NCBI GenBank assembly: GCA_016125335.1
Contig: WGLY01000022.1
Coordinates: 1 to 64,000 of the forward strand
Direction of reading: 5' to 3'
DNA: 64,000 bases
Source of the DNA: Frankiales bacterium
GTDB lineage: Bacteria > Actinomycetota > Actinomycetes > S36-B12 > CAIYMF01
The first letter of the stretch is position 1. Every line of letters begins with the position of its first letter. The translations under genes were made by a program, and so were the position numbers. The notes beneath the pieces were generated by a model. That model did no database searches. It was given only the letters and a program-made list of their open reading frames with translations, and was not told the DNA's origin. Below, one piece after another: positions 57,071 to 64,000 of this stretch.

Positions 57071-59149
57071 TCAGGGCACCGGAGCCGGCTCGTGCTCCAG
57101 GCTCGAGGCGCCGGCGTCGCGGCCGTCGACCCGCGAGGGCCACCAGAACCGCTCGCCGAGCAGGAACGCGAGCGCGGGCACCAGCACGGTGCGCACCAGC
57201 AGCGTGTCGAGCAGCACGCCGACGCACACGATGGTGCCGATCTGCGCCAGCGCGATCAGCGGCAGCACACCCAGCACGGCGAACACGGCTGCCAGCAGGA
57301 TGCCGGCGCTCGTGATGACGCCTCCGGTGGCGCGCAGCGCCGTGAGCATCCCGTCGCGGGTGTTCGTGAGCAGCGCCTCCTCGCGGGCCCGCGTCGACAG
57401 GAAGATGTTGTAGTCGACGCCGAGCGCCACCAGGAACAGGAACGACAGCAGCAGCACGGTGGTGTCGAGGGCGGGGTAGCCCAGGACGTGCTGGAACACG
57501 AACCACGACGCCCCGACGGCGGCGAAGTAGGTGCCGAGCACCGTCGCCACGAGCAGCACCGGCGCGAGCAGCGACCGCAGCAGCAGCACCAGCACCACCG
57601 CCACGAGGAGCAGCACCAGCGGGACGACCACCGTGGTGTCGCGCAGGGCGGCGTCCCTCTGGTCGAGGCGCTGCGCGACCTCGCCGCCCACCACGGCGTC
57701 CGCGCCGGGCACGGCCCCGACCGCGTCGCGCAGGGCGCGCACCTGGTCGTAGGAGGCCTCCGAGCCGGGCGACGCGCTGAGCACCACGTTCACCTGCGCC
57801 ACCTCGGCCGACGCCGGCCCCGGCCGCGCCGAGACCACCCCGGGCACCGCGGTCGCGGCGGCCACCACGGCGTCGACCGACGCCGGGTCGGTCATGACGG
57901 CCGCGGGCGCGCTCTCTCCCGCGGGGAACGCGCTGGCGAGCGTCTCCTGGCCGAGGACCGACTCCGGCTTCACCCGGAACTGCTCGGTCTGGCTGAGGCC
58001 CACGGACAGGCCCACCCCGCCGAGGGCGAGCACCACGAGCACGGCCACCGCGCCCGAGCCCACGGCCATGGGGCGCCGGCGGACGGCCTCGCCCACGCGG
58101 CCCCAGAACTTGCCCTCGCGGGGCTCGTCGCCCACCCGCGGCACGAACGGCCAGAACAGCCCGCGGCCGAACACCACGAGAGCGGCCGGCAGCACCACGA
58201 GCGCGGAGACCATCGCCAGCAGGACGCCGATCGCGGCCGAGAACCCCAGGCCGCGCAGGTTCTCCTCCTGCGCGAGCAGGAGGGTGAGCAGGGCCAGGAT
58301 CACCGTGCCGGCCGAGGCGAGGATCGGCTCGGCCGTGCGCCGCAGCGCCTCCTGCATCGCCTCGAACCGGCTCTCGTCCGAGCGCAGCCGGTCGCGGTAG
58401 CGCGCGATGAGCAGCAGCGCGTAGTCGGTCGCGGCGCCGAACACGAGCACGCTCGTGATTCCCGCGGAGGACGGGTCGACCACGATCCCGAAGTGGGGCG
58501 CCACGAGCGCCACCACCTTGGTGGTCACCTGCTCGGTGACACCGACCACGAGCAGCGGCACCAGCCACAGCCAGGGGCTTCGGTAGGTGATCAGGAGCAG
58601 CACCGCCACGACGGAGGCGGTCGCGGCGAGCAGCGTGATGTCGGCGCCGTCGAACACCGCGGCGAGGTCGGCGCCGAACGCCGGGCCTCCGGTCACCTGG
58701 GCGCGCAGCCCGTCGGGCAGGTCCGCGGCGGCGGTGGTGCGCAGCTGGGCGACCTCGGCGGCGGTGTCGCCCGTGGTGTCGACCGGGACGGCCACCACGG
58801 CGACCGTGCCGTCCGGGGAGTACGCCGGCTGCAGCGGCTGCTCGCCGACGCCGAGCGGGGCCAGGGCGCTGGCGCGCGCCGAGACCGCGGTGCGGTCCAC
58901 CTGGGTGAGCGCGCCGCCGTCCTCGCGGCTGTACACGACGATCGCGGGCGCGACCCCGGGGTCGGGCAGCGCCTGCTGGCGCAGCTCGGCCTCGGCGGAC
59001 TGGTAGCTCGTGGGCAGGCCCGAGGAGACCAGCGGCGCCACCGGCTCGGGGGCCTTGAGGAAGGCCACGACGACGACCGCGAGCACGGTCAGTCCGAGGA
59101 CGACGAAGGCCGAGCGTCGGCGGGCGACGTGGCCGGTGGGCATCCGCAC
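57071..59149 (-). CDS. MMPL/RND-family membrane transporter
   Basis: A 692-residue RND-superfamily exporter with 12 membrane helices in two halves and two large outer loops. Half 1 has FGAATDYALLLIARYRDRLR, half 2 LFLVALGVDYNIFLSTRARE; both contain the Asp-Tyr pair that carries protons. Other segments are AEPILASAGTVILALLTLLL and ATGGVITSAGILLAAVFAVL. Family members move lipids, siderophores or drugs. The likely GTG start follows GGGAG. It is divergent from a MarR gene with two palindromes between, so it is probably repressed by that protein. Confidence 0.92.
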   Translation of the reverse strand: MRMPTGHVARRRSAFVVLGLTVLAVVVVAFLKAPEPVAPLVSSGLPTSYQSAEAELRQQALPDPGVAPAIVVYSREDGGALTQVDRTAVSARASALAPLGVGEQPLQPAYSPDGTVAVVAVPVDTTGDTAAEVAQLRTTAAADLPDGLRAQVTGGPAFGADLAAVFDGADITLLAATASVVAVLLLITYRSPWLWLVPLLVVGVTEQVTTKVVALVAPHFGIVVDPSSAGITSVLVFGAATDYALLLIARYRDRLRSDESRFEAMQEALRRTAEPILASAGTVILALLTLLLAQEENLRGLGFSAAIGVLLAMVSALVVLPAALVVFGRGLFWPFVPRVGDEPREGKFWGRVGEAVRRRPMAVGSGAVAVLVVLALGGVGLSVGLSQTEQFRVKPESVLGQETLASAFPAGESAPAAVMTDPASVDAVVAAATAVPGVVSARPGPASAEVAQVNVVLSASPGSEASYDQVRALRDAVGAVPGADAVVGGEVAQRLDQRDAALRDTTVVVPLVLLLVAVVLVLLLRSLLAPVLLVATVLGTYFAAVGASWFVFQHVLGYPALDTTVLLLSFLFLVALGVDYNIFLSTRAREEALLTNTRDGMLTALRATGGVITSAGILLAAVFAVLGVLPLIALAQIGTIVCVGVLLDTLLVRTVLVPALAFLLGERFWWPSRVDGRDAGASSLEHEPAPVP

Positions 59150-59209
59150 GAGGGGGCTCCCGAGAGGTTCGCAGGGGCGGGGCGCGGCGACGTGTGGCCG
59201 CGAGGATCG

Positions 59210-59261
59210 CTAGTTTGTCTAGTGATGGACGAGGCTACCCCAGGGTCCCTAGACTGTCTAG
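59210..59261. promoter_or_regulatory. Two palindromic MarR operator candidates
   Basis: CTAGTTTGTCTAG (59210-59222) and CTAGACTGTCTAG (59249-59261) share 11 of 13 bases and lie 39 bases apart between the divergent MMPL and MarR genes. The second contains the likely MarR -10 box TAGACT (59250-59255) and is almost adjacent to the MarR ATG. This is the usual layout for autoregulation plus control of the exporter. Confidence 0.75.
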
Positions 59262-59265
59262 CGAC

Positions 59266-59796
59266 ATGGTCAGCCGCCCCGAGCAGCAGCCGCCCGACCC
59301 CGCGTCGGCCGGCCCGTCCGGCGCACCCGCCGACGGGGCGGCGCGGCCGACCCGGCCGGAGAACTGGGTCAGCTCGGAGGTCAGCGAGGCGTTCTACGCC
59401 GTCCTCAACCAGATGCCCACGCTGCGCGTGGCGCTGGCCCGCAGGCTGGGGCTCAACCAGAGCGAGGTCGACGCCATGGAGCACCTCATGGGCGAGCCCA
59501 TGGGGCCGGTCGAGCTCTCCCGCCGGCTGCACATGACCTCGGCGTCGGCGACCGTGCTGGTCGACCGGCTCGAGGAGGCCGGCCACGTGGTGCGCGAGCC
59601 CGACGTCCACGACGGCCGGCGTCGCGTGGTCCGGCCCACCGCGCAGGGCGCCACCGCGGTGTTCCAGCAGATCGGCCCCCTCGTCGCCGACCTCGTGGCG
59701 GCCGAGGACGTGCTCGACCCGGCCGAGCGCGAGGCGGTGGTGCGCTACCTCACCCGGGTCCGCGAGGTGCTCACCGCCCACGCCGAGCGCCTCTGA
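59266..59796 (+). CDS. MarR-family transcriptional regulator
   Basis: A 176-residue MarR protein with a proline-rich N-terminus (residues 1-30). The winged helix has EPMGPVELSRRLHMTSASAT as helix-turn-helix, and DRLEEAGHVVREPDVHDGRR with RRVVRPTAQGATAV as the wing. ATG 59266 follows the -10 box by ten bases, so the leader is only a few bases. It most likely represses itself and the MMPL exporter through the two CTAG palindromes. The inducer is unknown. Confidence 0.92.
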   Translation: MVSRPEQQPPDPASAGPSGAPADGAARPTRPENWVSSEVSEAFYAVLNQMPTLRVALARRLGLNQSEVDAMEHLMGEPMGPVELSRRLHMTSASATVLVDRLEEAGHVVREPDVHDGRRRVVRPTAQGATAVFQQIGPLVADLVAAEDVLDPAEREAVVRYLTRVREVLTAHAERL

Positions 59797-59927
59797 CCGT
59801 GCGGCGCGGTCGCTTCCCCGTCACGCGCGCACGGCCCGTCCTCCGTCCGCGATTCCGGCCGGACCCGGGTGCGCCTGGGATACCGTGCGCACCGGCCCGA
59901 GTGACAGCCGGACGCCGTGGAGGTGCC

Positions 59928-60884
59928 ATGAGCCGGTCAGGTCCCGTCGACCACCTCGCGCGAGCCGACGACGCGCTCGCCGCGATCGGCCGCACCCCTC
60001 TGGTCCGGCTGAACGGGCTCACCGAGCCGGACGACGCGGAGATCTGGGTCAAGATCGAGTCCGCCAACCCGACCGGTTCGTACAAGGACCGGATGGCGCT
60101 GTCGATGATCCTCGGAGCGCAGCGATCGGGTCGGCTCGCCCCGCAGCAGCCGGTGGTGGAGTACACGGGCGGCTCCACCGGATCGTCGCTCGCCTATGTC
60201 TGCTCCCTCACCGGGCACCCCCTCCACATCGTCAGCTCGGACGCCTTCGCCGTGGAGAAGCTGCGCACCATGCAGGCGCTTGGCGCCCACGTCGAGCTCG
60301 TCCCGAGCCCGGAGGGCATCACACCCGACCTCATCCCGCGGATGCGCGAGCGGGCGCAGCAGATCGCGCGCGAGACGGGCGCCTACGCCACCGACCAGTT
60401 CAACAACCACGACATGGTCGACGGGTACGTCGCCCTGGGCGAGGAGATCGTCGGCCAGCTCGACGGCGAGGTCGACGCCTTCTGCTCCTACGTCGGCACC
60501 GCCGGATGCTTCCTCGGCACGACACGGGCGCTGCGCGCGGCCGTGCCGGGGGTGCACCGTGTCGTCGTCGAGCCCGCCGAGTCCGCCGTCCTGTCCGGGC
60601 AGCCGGCCGGCACCCACCACATCGAGGGAGGGGGCATCGGCTTCGTCCCGCCCCAGCTGAGCGCCGACGACTACGACGAGGTGCTGCCGGTCCCGGAGGC
60701 GGAGGCGTTCGCGATGGCGCGCGACGCCGCGCGACGCGCCGGGATCTTCTCCGGTCCCTCGACCGGGGCCAACCTCGTGGCGGCCCGGCACCTGGCCCGG
60801 CGTCTCGGCGCGGGGCACCGGGTGGTCACGCTGCAGGTGGACAGCGGCCTGAAGTACCTGTCGGGCGGGCTCTACGAGGGGTGA
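59928..60884 (+). CDS. Cysteine synthase-fold PLP-dependent enzyme
   Basis: A 318-residue type-II PLP enzyme related to cysteine synthase and cystathionine beta-synthase. PLP Lys is in ANPTGSYKDRMALSMI; the substrate loop VVEYTGGSTGSSLAYVCSL and the Gly-rich phosphate loop SYVGTAGCFLGTTRAL follow. GIFSGPSTGANLVAARHLA is the C-terminal PLP-ring Ser/Thr site. In true OASS the substrate loop is TSGNTG; here GGSTGS points to a variant such as a beta-replacing or beta-eliminating enzyme. GGAGG precedes the ATG. It stands alone and lacks cysE. Confidence 0.87.
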   Translation: MSRSGPVDHLARADDALAAIGRTPLVRLNGLTEPDDAEIWVKIESANPTGSYKDRMALSMILGAQRSGRLAPQQPVVEYTGGSTGSSLAYVCSLTGHPLHIVSSDAFAVEKLRTMQALGAHVELVPSPEGITPDLIPRMRERAQQIARETGAYATDQFNNHDMVDGYVALGEEIVGQLDGEVDAFCSYVGTAGCFLGTTRALRAAVPGVHRVVVEPAESAVLSGQPAGTHHIEGGGIGFVPPQLSADDYDEVLPVPEAEAFAMARDAARRAGIFSGPSTGANLVAARHLARRLGAGHRVVTLQVDSGLKYLSGGLYEG

Positions 60885-60933
60885 GCGCCGGCCACCGTCG
60901 ACGGCGTGACGGCCACCTGCGAGGGTGACGCCC

Positions 60934-61545
60934 GTGGCAGTGGTCCCCGAGGTGCGCGAGCTGGTGCGCGAGGAGTGGGCCGAGGCGGGTCTCGTGGCTG
61001 CGCGGGCCTTCTTCGACGAGGAGTTCGTCGTCGGGATGCTCGGGCCGGAGCCGTTCGAGCGGTTCGTCGGCGTGCGGCACTTCTACCTCGCCGAGCCCTG
61101 GGACGAGGACGCCGTGCACCTCGGCGTGTTCCTCGGGGACACGCTCGTCGGCGTCGTGCGGGCCTCGCCCTACGGCCGCTGCTTCGTGTGCCGGCACGTG
61201 TCGCCCGACGCGCCGCCGGACGACCCGATCCTGGCCAAGGACTGGGTCTTCGAGCTGGGCGTCCTGCGCGGCCACGCGCCGTACGACGGGCACGCGTGGA
61301 TCAGCCGCGTCGCGGTCGAGCCGTCGCTGCACGGCACGGGCCTGGGCCGGCTGCTGCTCGAGGCCGCGCTCGACCGCCTGGCGCAGGACGGCCCGGGCAC
61401 CGTGCTGCTCGAGTGCCTCGCCAGCCGCGAGGGGTTCTACCTCGCCCGCGGCTTCACCCGGGTCGAGGAGATGCCCGACCCCAACGCGGAGCGCTCCTGG
61501 CTGATGCGTGCGGACCTCCCCCGGAGCACGGCCCCGGCGTCCTGA
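60934..61545 (+). CDS. GNAT-family N-acetyltransferase
   Basis: A 203-residue acetyltransferase. The acetyl-CoA loop is VAVEPSLHGTGLGRLLLEAA with the conserved Arg/Gly-x-Gly-x-Gly/Ala pattern partly kept (HGTGLGR), preceded by AWISRV and followed by LECLASREGFYLARGFTRVE. The acceptor is unknown. GTG 60934 has GAGGGTG nine bases ahead; GTG 60925 is the alternative. It lies 49 bases after the PLP enzyme on the same strand. Confidence 0.87.
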   Translation: MAVVPEVRELVREEWAEAGLVAARAFFDEEFVVGMLGPEPFERFVGVRHFYLAEPWDEDAVHLGVFLGDTLVGVVRASPYGRCFVCRHVSPDAPPDDPILAKDWVFELGVLRGHAPYDGHAWISRVAVEPSLHGTGLGRLLLEAALDRLAQDGPGTVLLECLASREGFYLARGFTRVEEMPDPNAERSWLMRADLPRSTAPAS

Positions 61546-61643
61546 GCCCTGCGGGACGGGTCGCACGCACGGCCGTGCTCGACCCGCCTTCGCGCCTGTC
61601 GCGCGGCTAGCGTGGACGGCGCAGGGGTGCGGGAGGGAACGAG

Positions 61644-62405
61644 ATGGACACCTCGAGGCACAGCGGCAAGGTCGCGATCGTCACCGGCGCGGCCAACGGG
61701 ATCGGGCGCGCCACGGTGCTGCGGCTGGCGGCCGAGGGGGCGCGGGTCGTCGGCTTCGACGTCAACGACACCGCGCTCGCGGAGACCAGCGAGGCGCTCG
61801 GGGCGGCCGGCCTCACGGCCGAGCTCGTCGCCGCCGACATCACCTCGCAGGCCGACGTCGACCGGGTCGTCGCCCTCGCCGGCCCGCGCATCGACGTCCT
61901 GGCGAACGTGGCCGGGATCATGGACCACTTCCTGCCCCTCGGCGAGGTCGACGACGCCACCTGGGAGCGCGTGCTCGGCGTCAACCTCACGGGTGTGATG
62001 CGCCTGACCCGCGCGGTGCTGCCCGTGATGCTCGCGCAGGACGGCGGCGGCGCGATCGTCACCGTGGCCTCGAAGGCGTCGCTGGGCGCGGGGGCCTCGG
62101 GCGTCGCGTACACGACGTCCAAGCACGGCGTGATCGGCCTCGTCCGCAGCGTCGCGTACTTCTACGGCCCCCAGGGCATCCGGTCCAACGCCGTGCTGCC
62201 CGGCGCCGTGGAGACCGCGATCGGCGCGACGGCCGCGCCCCAGTCCGAGTGGGCGATGCAGCGCGCCATGCTCTCGATGGGGGTGATGGGCAGCCCCGCG
62301 CAGCCCGACCAGATCGCCTCGGTCGTCTCGTGGCTCGCGAGCGAGGAGGCGTCCAACGTCAACGGCGCCACCGTGTCCGCCGACGGCGGGTGGTCCACGG
62401 CCTGA
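61644..62405 (+). CDS. SDR-family oxidoreductase
   Basis: A 253-residue classical SDR. VAIVTGAANGIGRATVLRLA binds the cofactor; VLANVAGIMDHF has Ala in place of the usual Asn-Asn; the catalytic Tyr-Lys lie in VAYTTSKHGVIGLVRSVAYF, and SNVNGATVSADGGWSTA ends it. GFDVNDTALAE ends strand 2 with Asp, favouring NAD over NADP. Substrate not known. GGGAGGG precedes the ATG. A 17-bp hairpin terminator follows. Confidence 0.9.
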   Translation: MDTSRHSGKVAIVTGAANGIGRATVLRLAAEGARVVGFDVNDTALAETSEALGAAGLTAELVAADITSQADVDRVVALAGPRIDVLANVAGIMDHFLPLGEVDDATWERVLGVNLTGVMRLTRAVLPVMLAQDGGGAIVTVASKASLGAGASGVAYTTSKHGVIGLVRSVAYFYGPQGIRSNAVLPGAVETAIGATAAPQSEWAMQRAMLSMGVMGSPAQPDQIASVVSWLASEEASNVNGATVSADGGWSTA

Positions 62406-62417
62406 GAGCCCGACCCA

Positions 62418-62459
62418 GCATGCGTACGCCGGCCGTCTCGGGGGCCGGCGTACGCATGC
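62418..62459. terminator. 17-bp bidirectional terminator
   Basis: GCATGCGTACGCCGGCC (62418-62434) and its exact reverse complement (62443-62459) form a perfect stem with an eight-base loop. It lies between the SDR gene and the convergent NmrA-like gene. Confidence 0.88.
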
Positions 62460-62498
62460 GGGTCCCGTGCCAGGAGCGGGCGCTCCCCCGGCCCGTCG

Positions 62499-63347
62499 TC
62501 AGACGTCGGCGGCGATGCGTGCCGCGAGCTCGTCCAGGCTCGTCGCGGGGCGGCCGGTGATGTGCTCGACCGCGGTCGACACCGTCGCCATCTCCCCCGC
62601 GGCGATGGCCGTGTAGGTGGACACCCACGCCTCCACCAGCCAGTCGGGGGCGTCGTAGGCCGCCCGCGACGCGTAGGCCTCCTCGAGCGTCTCGTCGTGG
62701 AAGCGGTAGGTGCGACCGAGGCGGCGGGTCAGCACCGCGGCGACCTCGTCGAGGGTCAGCGCCTCCGGACCCGTCACCGAGTAGGCGACGTCGCGATGCG
62801 CCGCCGACCGGAGGAGCACCTCGGTGGCCACGTCCGCGACGTCGTCGATCGCCACGACCGAGGCGCGGCCGTCACCGGCCGGACCGCGGATGACGCCGTC
62901 GTCGCCGGCGAGGCGCAGCATGTCGTCGGCGTAGAGCGAGTCGCGCAGGAACGTGAAGCTCATGCCGCTGCGGCCGATGTGCTGCTCGGTGGCCCAGTGG
63001 TCGCGCGCGAGGGTGAACGTCGCGTCAGGGTGCGCGTTGAGGAACGACACGTACACGAGGTGCTGCACGCCGGCGGCCGCGGCGGCGTCGACGAACGTGA
63101 GGTGCTGCGCCACCCGGTCGACGCTCTCGGACGCGGACACCATCAGCGCGACCTCCACGCCCTCGAGGGCGCGGCTCACCGCGGCGCCTTCGTCGTAGGA
63201 GGCCGCCACCACGTCGGCGCCGCTCAGCTGCGGCGCGCGCGACGGGTCGCGCACGAGGAGCCGCTGCCGGGCGCCGCTGCCGGCCAGGCGCGCCGCCACG
63301 CGGCCGCCGAGCCGGCCGGTCGACCCGGTGACGCCGATGACCGCCAT
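62499..63347 (-). CDS. NmrA/QOR2-like NAD(P)-binding protein
   Basis: A 282-residue atypical SDR. It starts MAVIGVTGSTGRLGGRVAAR (GxxGxxG) and has LVRDPSRAP for NADP selection. HLVYVSFLNAHPDATFTL and TFLRDSLYADDML follow, and the usual YxxxK is missing, as in NmrA-type redox sensors and QOR2-type quinone reductases. C-terminal helical residues include LDEVAAVLTRRLGRTYRF. It could be an NADP sensor or a quinone reductase. ATG 63347 matches the family start. Confidence 0.88.
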   Translation of the reverse strand: MAVIGVTGSTGRLGGRVAARLAGSGARQRLLVRDPSRAPQLSGADVVAASYDEGAAVSRALEGVEVALMVSASESVDRVAQHLTFVDAAAAAGVQHLVYVSFLNAHPDATFTLARDHWATEQHIGRSGMSFTFLRDSLYADDMLRLAGDDGVIRGPAGDGRASVVAIDDVADVATEVLLRSAAHRDVAYSVTGPEALTLDEVAAVLTRRLGRTYRFHDETLEEAYASRAAYDAPDWLVEAWVSTYTAIAAGEMATVSTAVEHITGRPATSLDELAARIAADV

Positions 63348-63494
63348 GGCCGAACGCTACGGCGTCCCGCGCGTCCCGGCCGGTCCGGACGGCGCGGCCG
63401 CGGGATGCGGTTGGCGAGGGGGGACGTCGGCGGCGGGGCGACGCGCGAGCGCGCCGTCTAGGGTCCTGGCAGGGACGAGCGGACGGGAGTCGCG

Positions 63495-64000
63495 ATGGGC
63501 AGGCAGATCACCTCGGTCGTGGGCGGGTCGACCGTGACGGGCGGGGGCGTCCACGCGGACGTCAACCCGTCGGACCTCTCCGACGTCGTCGTGGAGCACG
63601 GGACCGCCGACGTCGACGTCGCACGGCAGGCGATCGACGCCGCGGCCGCCGCCTTCCCGGTGTGGTCGGCCACCACGCCCTGGCAGCGCTCCGAGGTGCT
63701 CGACCGGGCCGGCTCGGAGGTGCTCGCGCGCGCCGACGAGCTCGGCGACCTGCTCGCCCGCGAGGAGGGCAAGACCCTGCCCGAGGCGCGCGGCGAGGTG
63801 GTGCGCGCCGGCCAGATCCTCAAGTACTTCGCCGGCGCGGTGCTGGCACCGCACGGGCACGTGCTGGACTCGGTGCGGCCCGGCATCGAGGTGACCGTCA
63901 CCCGCGAGCCGCTCGGCGTCGTCTCGGTGATCACGCCGTGGAACTTCCCCATCGCCATCCCGGCCTGGAAGGTGGCGCCGGCCCTCGCGTTCGGCAACAC
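63495..64000 (+). CDS. Aldehyde dehydrogenase, 3' truncated by window end
   Basis: The first 168 residues of an NAD(P)-dependent aldehyde dehydrogenase run off the right edge. Visible parts are the dimer strand MGRQITSVVGGSTVTG, EEGKTLPEARGEVVRAGQ, and VVSVITPWNFPIAIPAWKVA with the conserved catalytic Asn in the PWNF motif. This N-terminus is like 2,5-dioxovalerate or succinate-semialdehyde dehydrogenases; the catalytic Cys lies beyond the window. The ATG at 63495 has GGGAGT before it. It is divergent from the NmrA-like gene. Confidence 0.9.
   Translation, partial: MGRQITSVVGGSTVTGGGVHADVNPSDLSDVVVEHGTADVDVARQAIDAAAAAFPVWSATTPWQRSEVLDRAGSEVLARADELGDLLAREEGKTLPEARGEVVRAGQILKYFAGAVLAPHGHVLDSVRPGIEVTVTREPLGVVSVITPWNFPIAIPAWKVAPALAFGN

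Noticed and set aside
57062-59536. Plus-strand 824-codon frame opposite the MMPL gene
   Set aside because: It is His/Gln/Arg-rich shadow sequence. The short ATG at 59225 in this frame is inside the MarR operator region, not a plausible start.

Overview
The window is a stretch of actinobacterial chromosome. It is very GC-rich, GTG starts are common, neighbouring genes often overlap by four bases (GTGA), and many genes appear to start without a leader, with a TANNNT box 6-7 bases before the start codon. The gene set also fits an actinomycete: mycothiol synthase (mshD), the orphan OmpR-type regulator GlnR, ppk/CHAD/MutT1, a PHO-box-driven pst operon, GlgC with a GT4-type GlgA, and several small actinobacterial families (DUF5302, DUF1416, DUF4395). 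I see no tRNA, rRNA, CRISPR array, insertion sequence or prophage. Nothing fixes the genus.

Layout. 1-2.0 kb: 3' part of an Ala/Glu-rich coiled-coil protein with 41-codon repeats. 2.1-6.0 kb: dtd, DUF5302, galU, then ygfZ, a Fur regulator and a nitrobindin on the minus strand. 6.1-10.7 kb: a sulfur-handling block (DsrE protein, SseC/DUF1416, sulfurtransferase, DUF4395, a cysteine-rich leader peptide, thioredoxin, MoaD/ThiS-like protein, hydrolase). 10.9-21.2 kb: glnR, mshD, ppk, CHAD protein, mutT1 and pstSCAB, a nitrogen/redox/phosphate block whose order recalls Mycobacterium tuberculosis Rv0814c-Rv0820. 21.2-29.6 kb: HMG-CoA lyase, small stress and lipoprotein genes, glgC and glgA, an EamA transporter and an unrecognised 502-residue protein. 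29.8-44.7 kb: accessory metabolism (secreted HEIAE protein, SDR, PrmC-like methyltransferase, amine oxidase-like FAD enzyme with ALDH, ThDP enzyme, DEAD helicase, acyl-CoA ligase, cupin, MarR, MFS). 44.9-50.6 kb: two S51-fold proteins (one fused to a CysRS-like tail), PAC2 and zinc-ribbon proteins, CPBP protein, rocD. 50.9-57.0 kb: SWEET-like transporter, then glycosyltransferase, glucosamine-kinase-like, SIS and 4CL-like genes. 57.1-64.0 kb: MMPL transporter with MarR, a cysteine-synthase fold enzyme, GNAT, SDR, NmrA-like protein and a truncated ALDH.

The most striking regulatory signal is the minus-strand sulfur operon. A 25-residue Cys-rich leader peptide contains, across its Cys codons, a 9-base segment exactly complementary to the Shine-Dalgarno region of the next gene. 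This is the arrangement expected of a cysteine-sensing translational attenuator. Other items worth following are the S51-CysRS fusion, a His-rich loop in MshD, a MoaD-like protein whose GG is not C-terminal, a leaderless micro-ORF before a MarR gene, and two inverted repeats that share the same arms.
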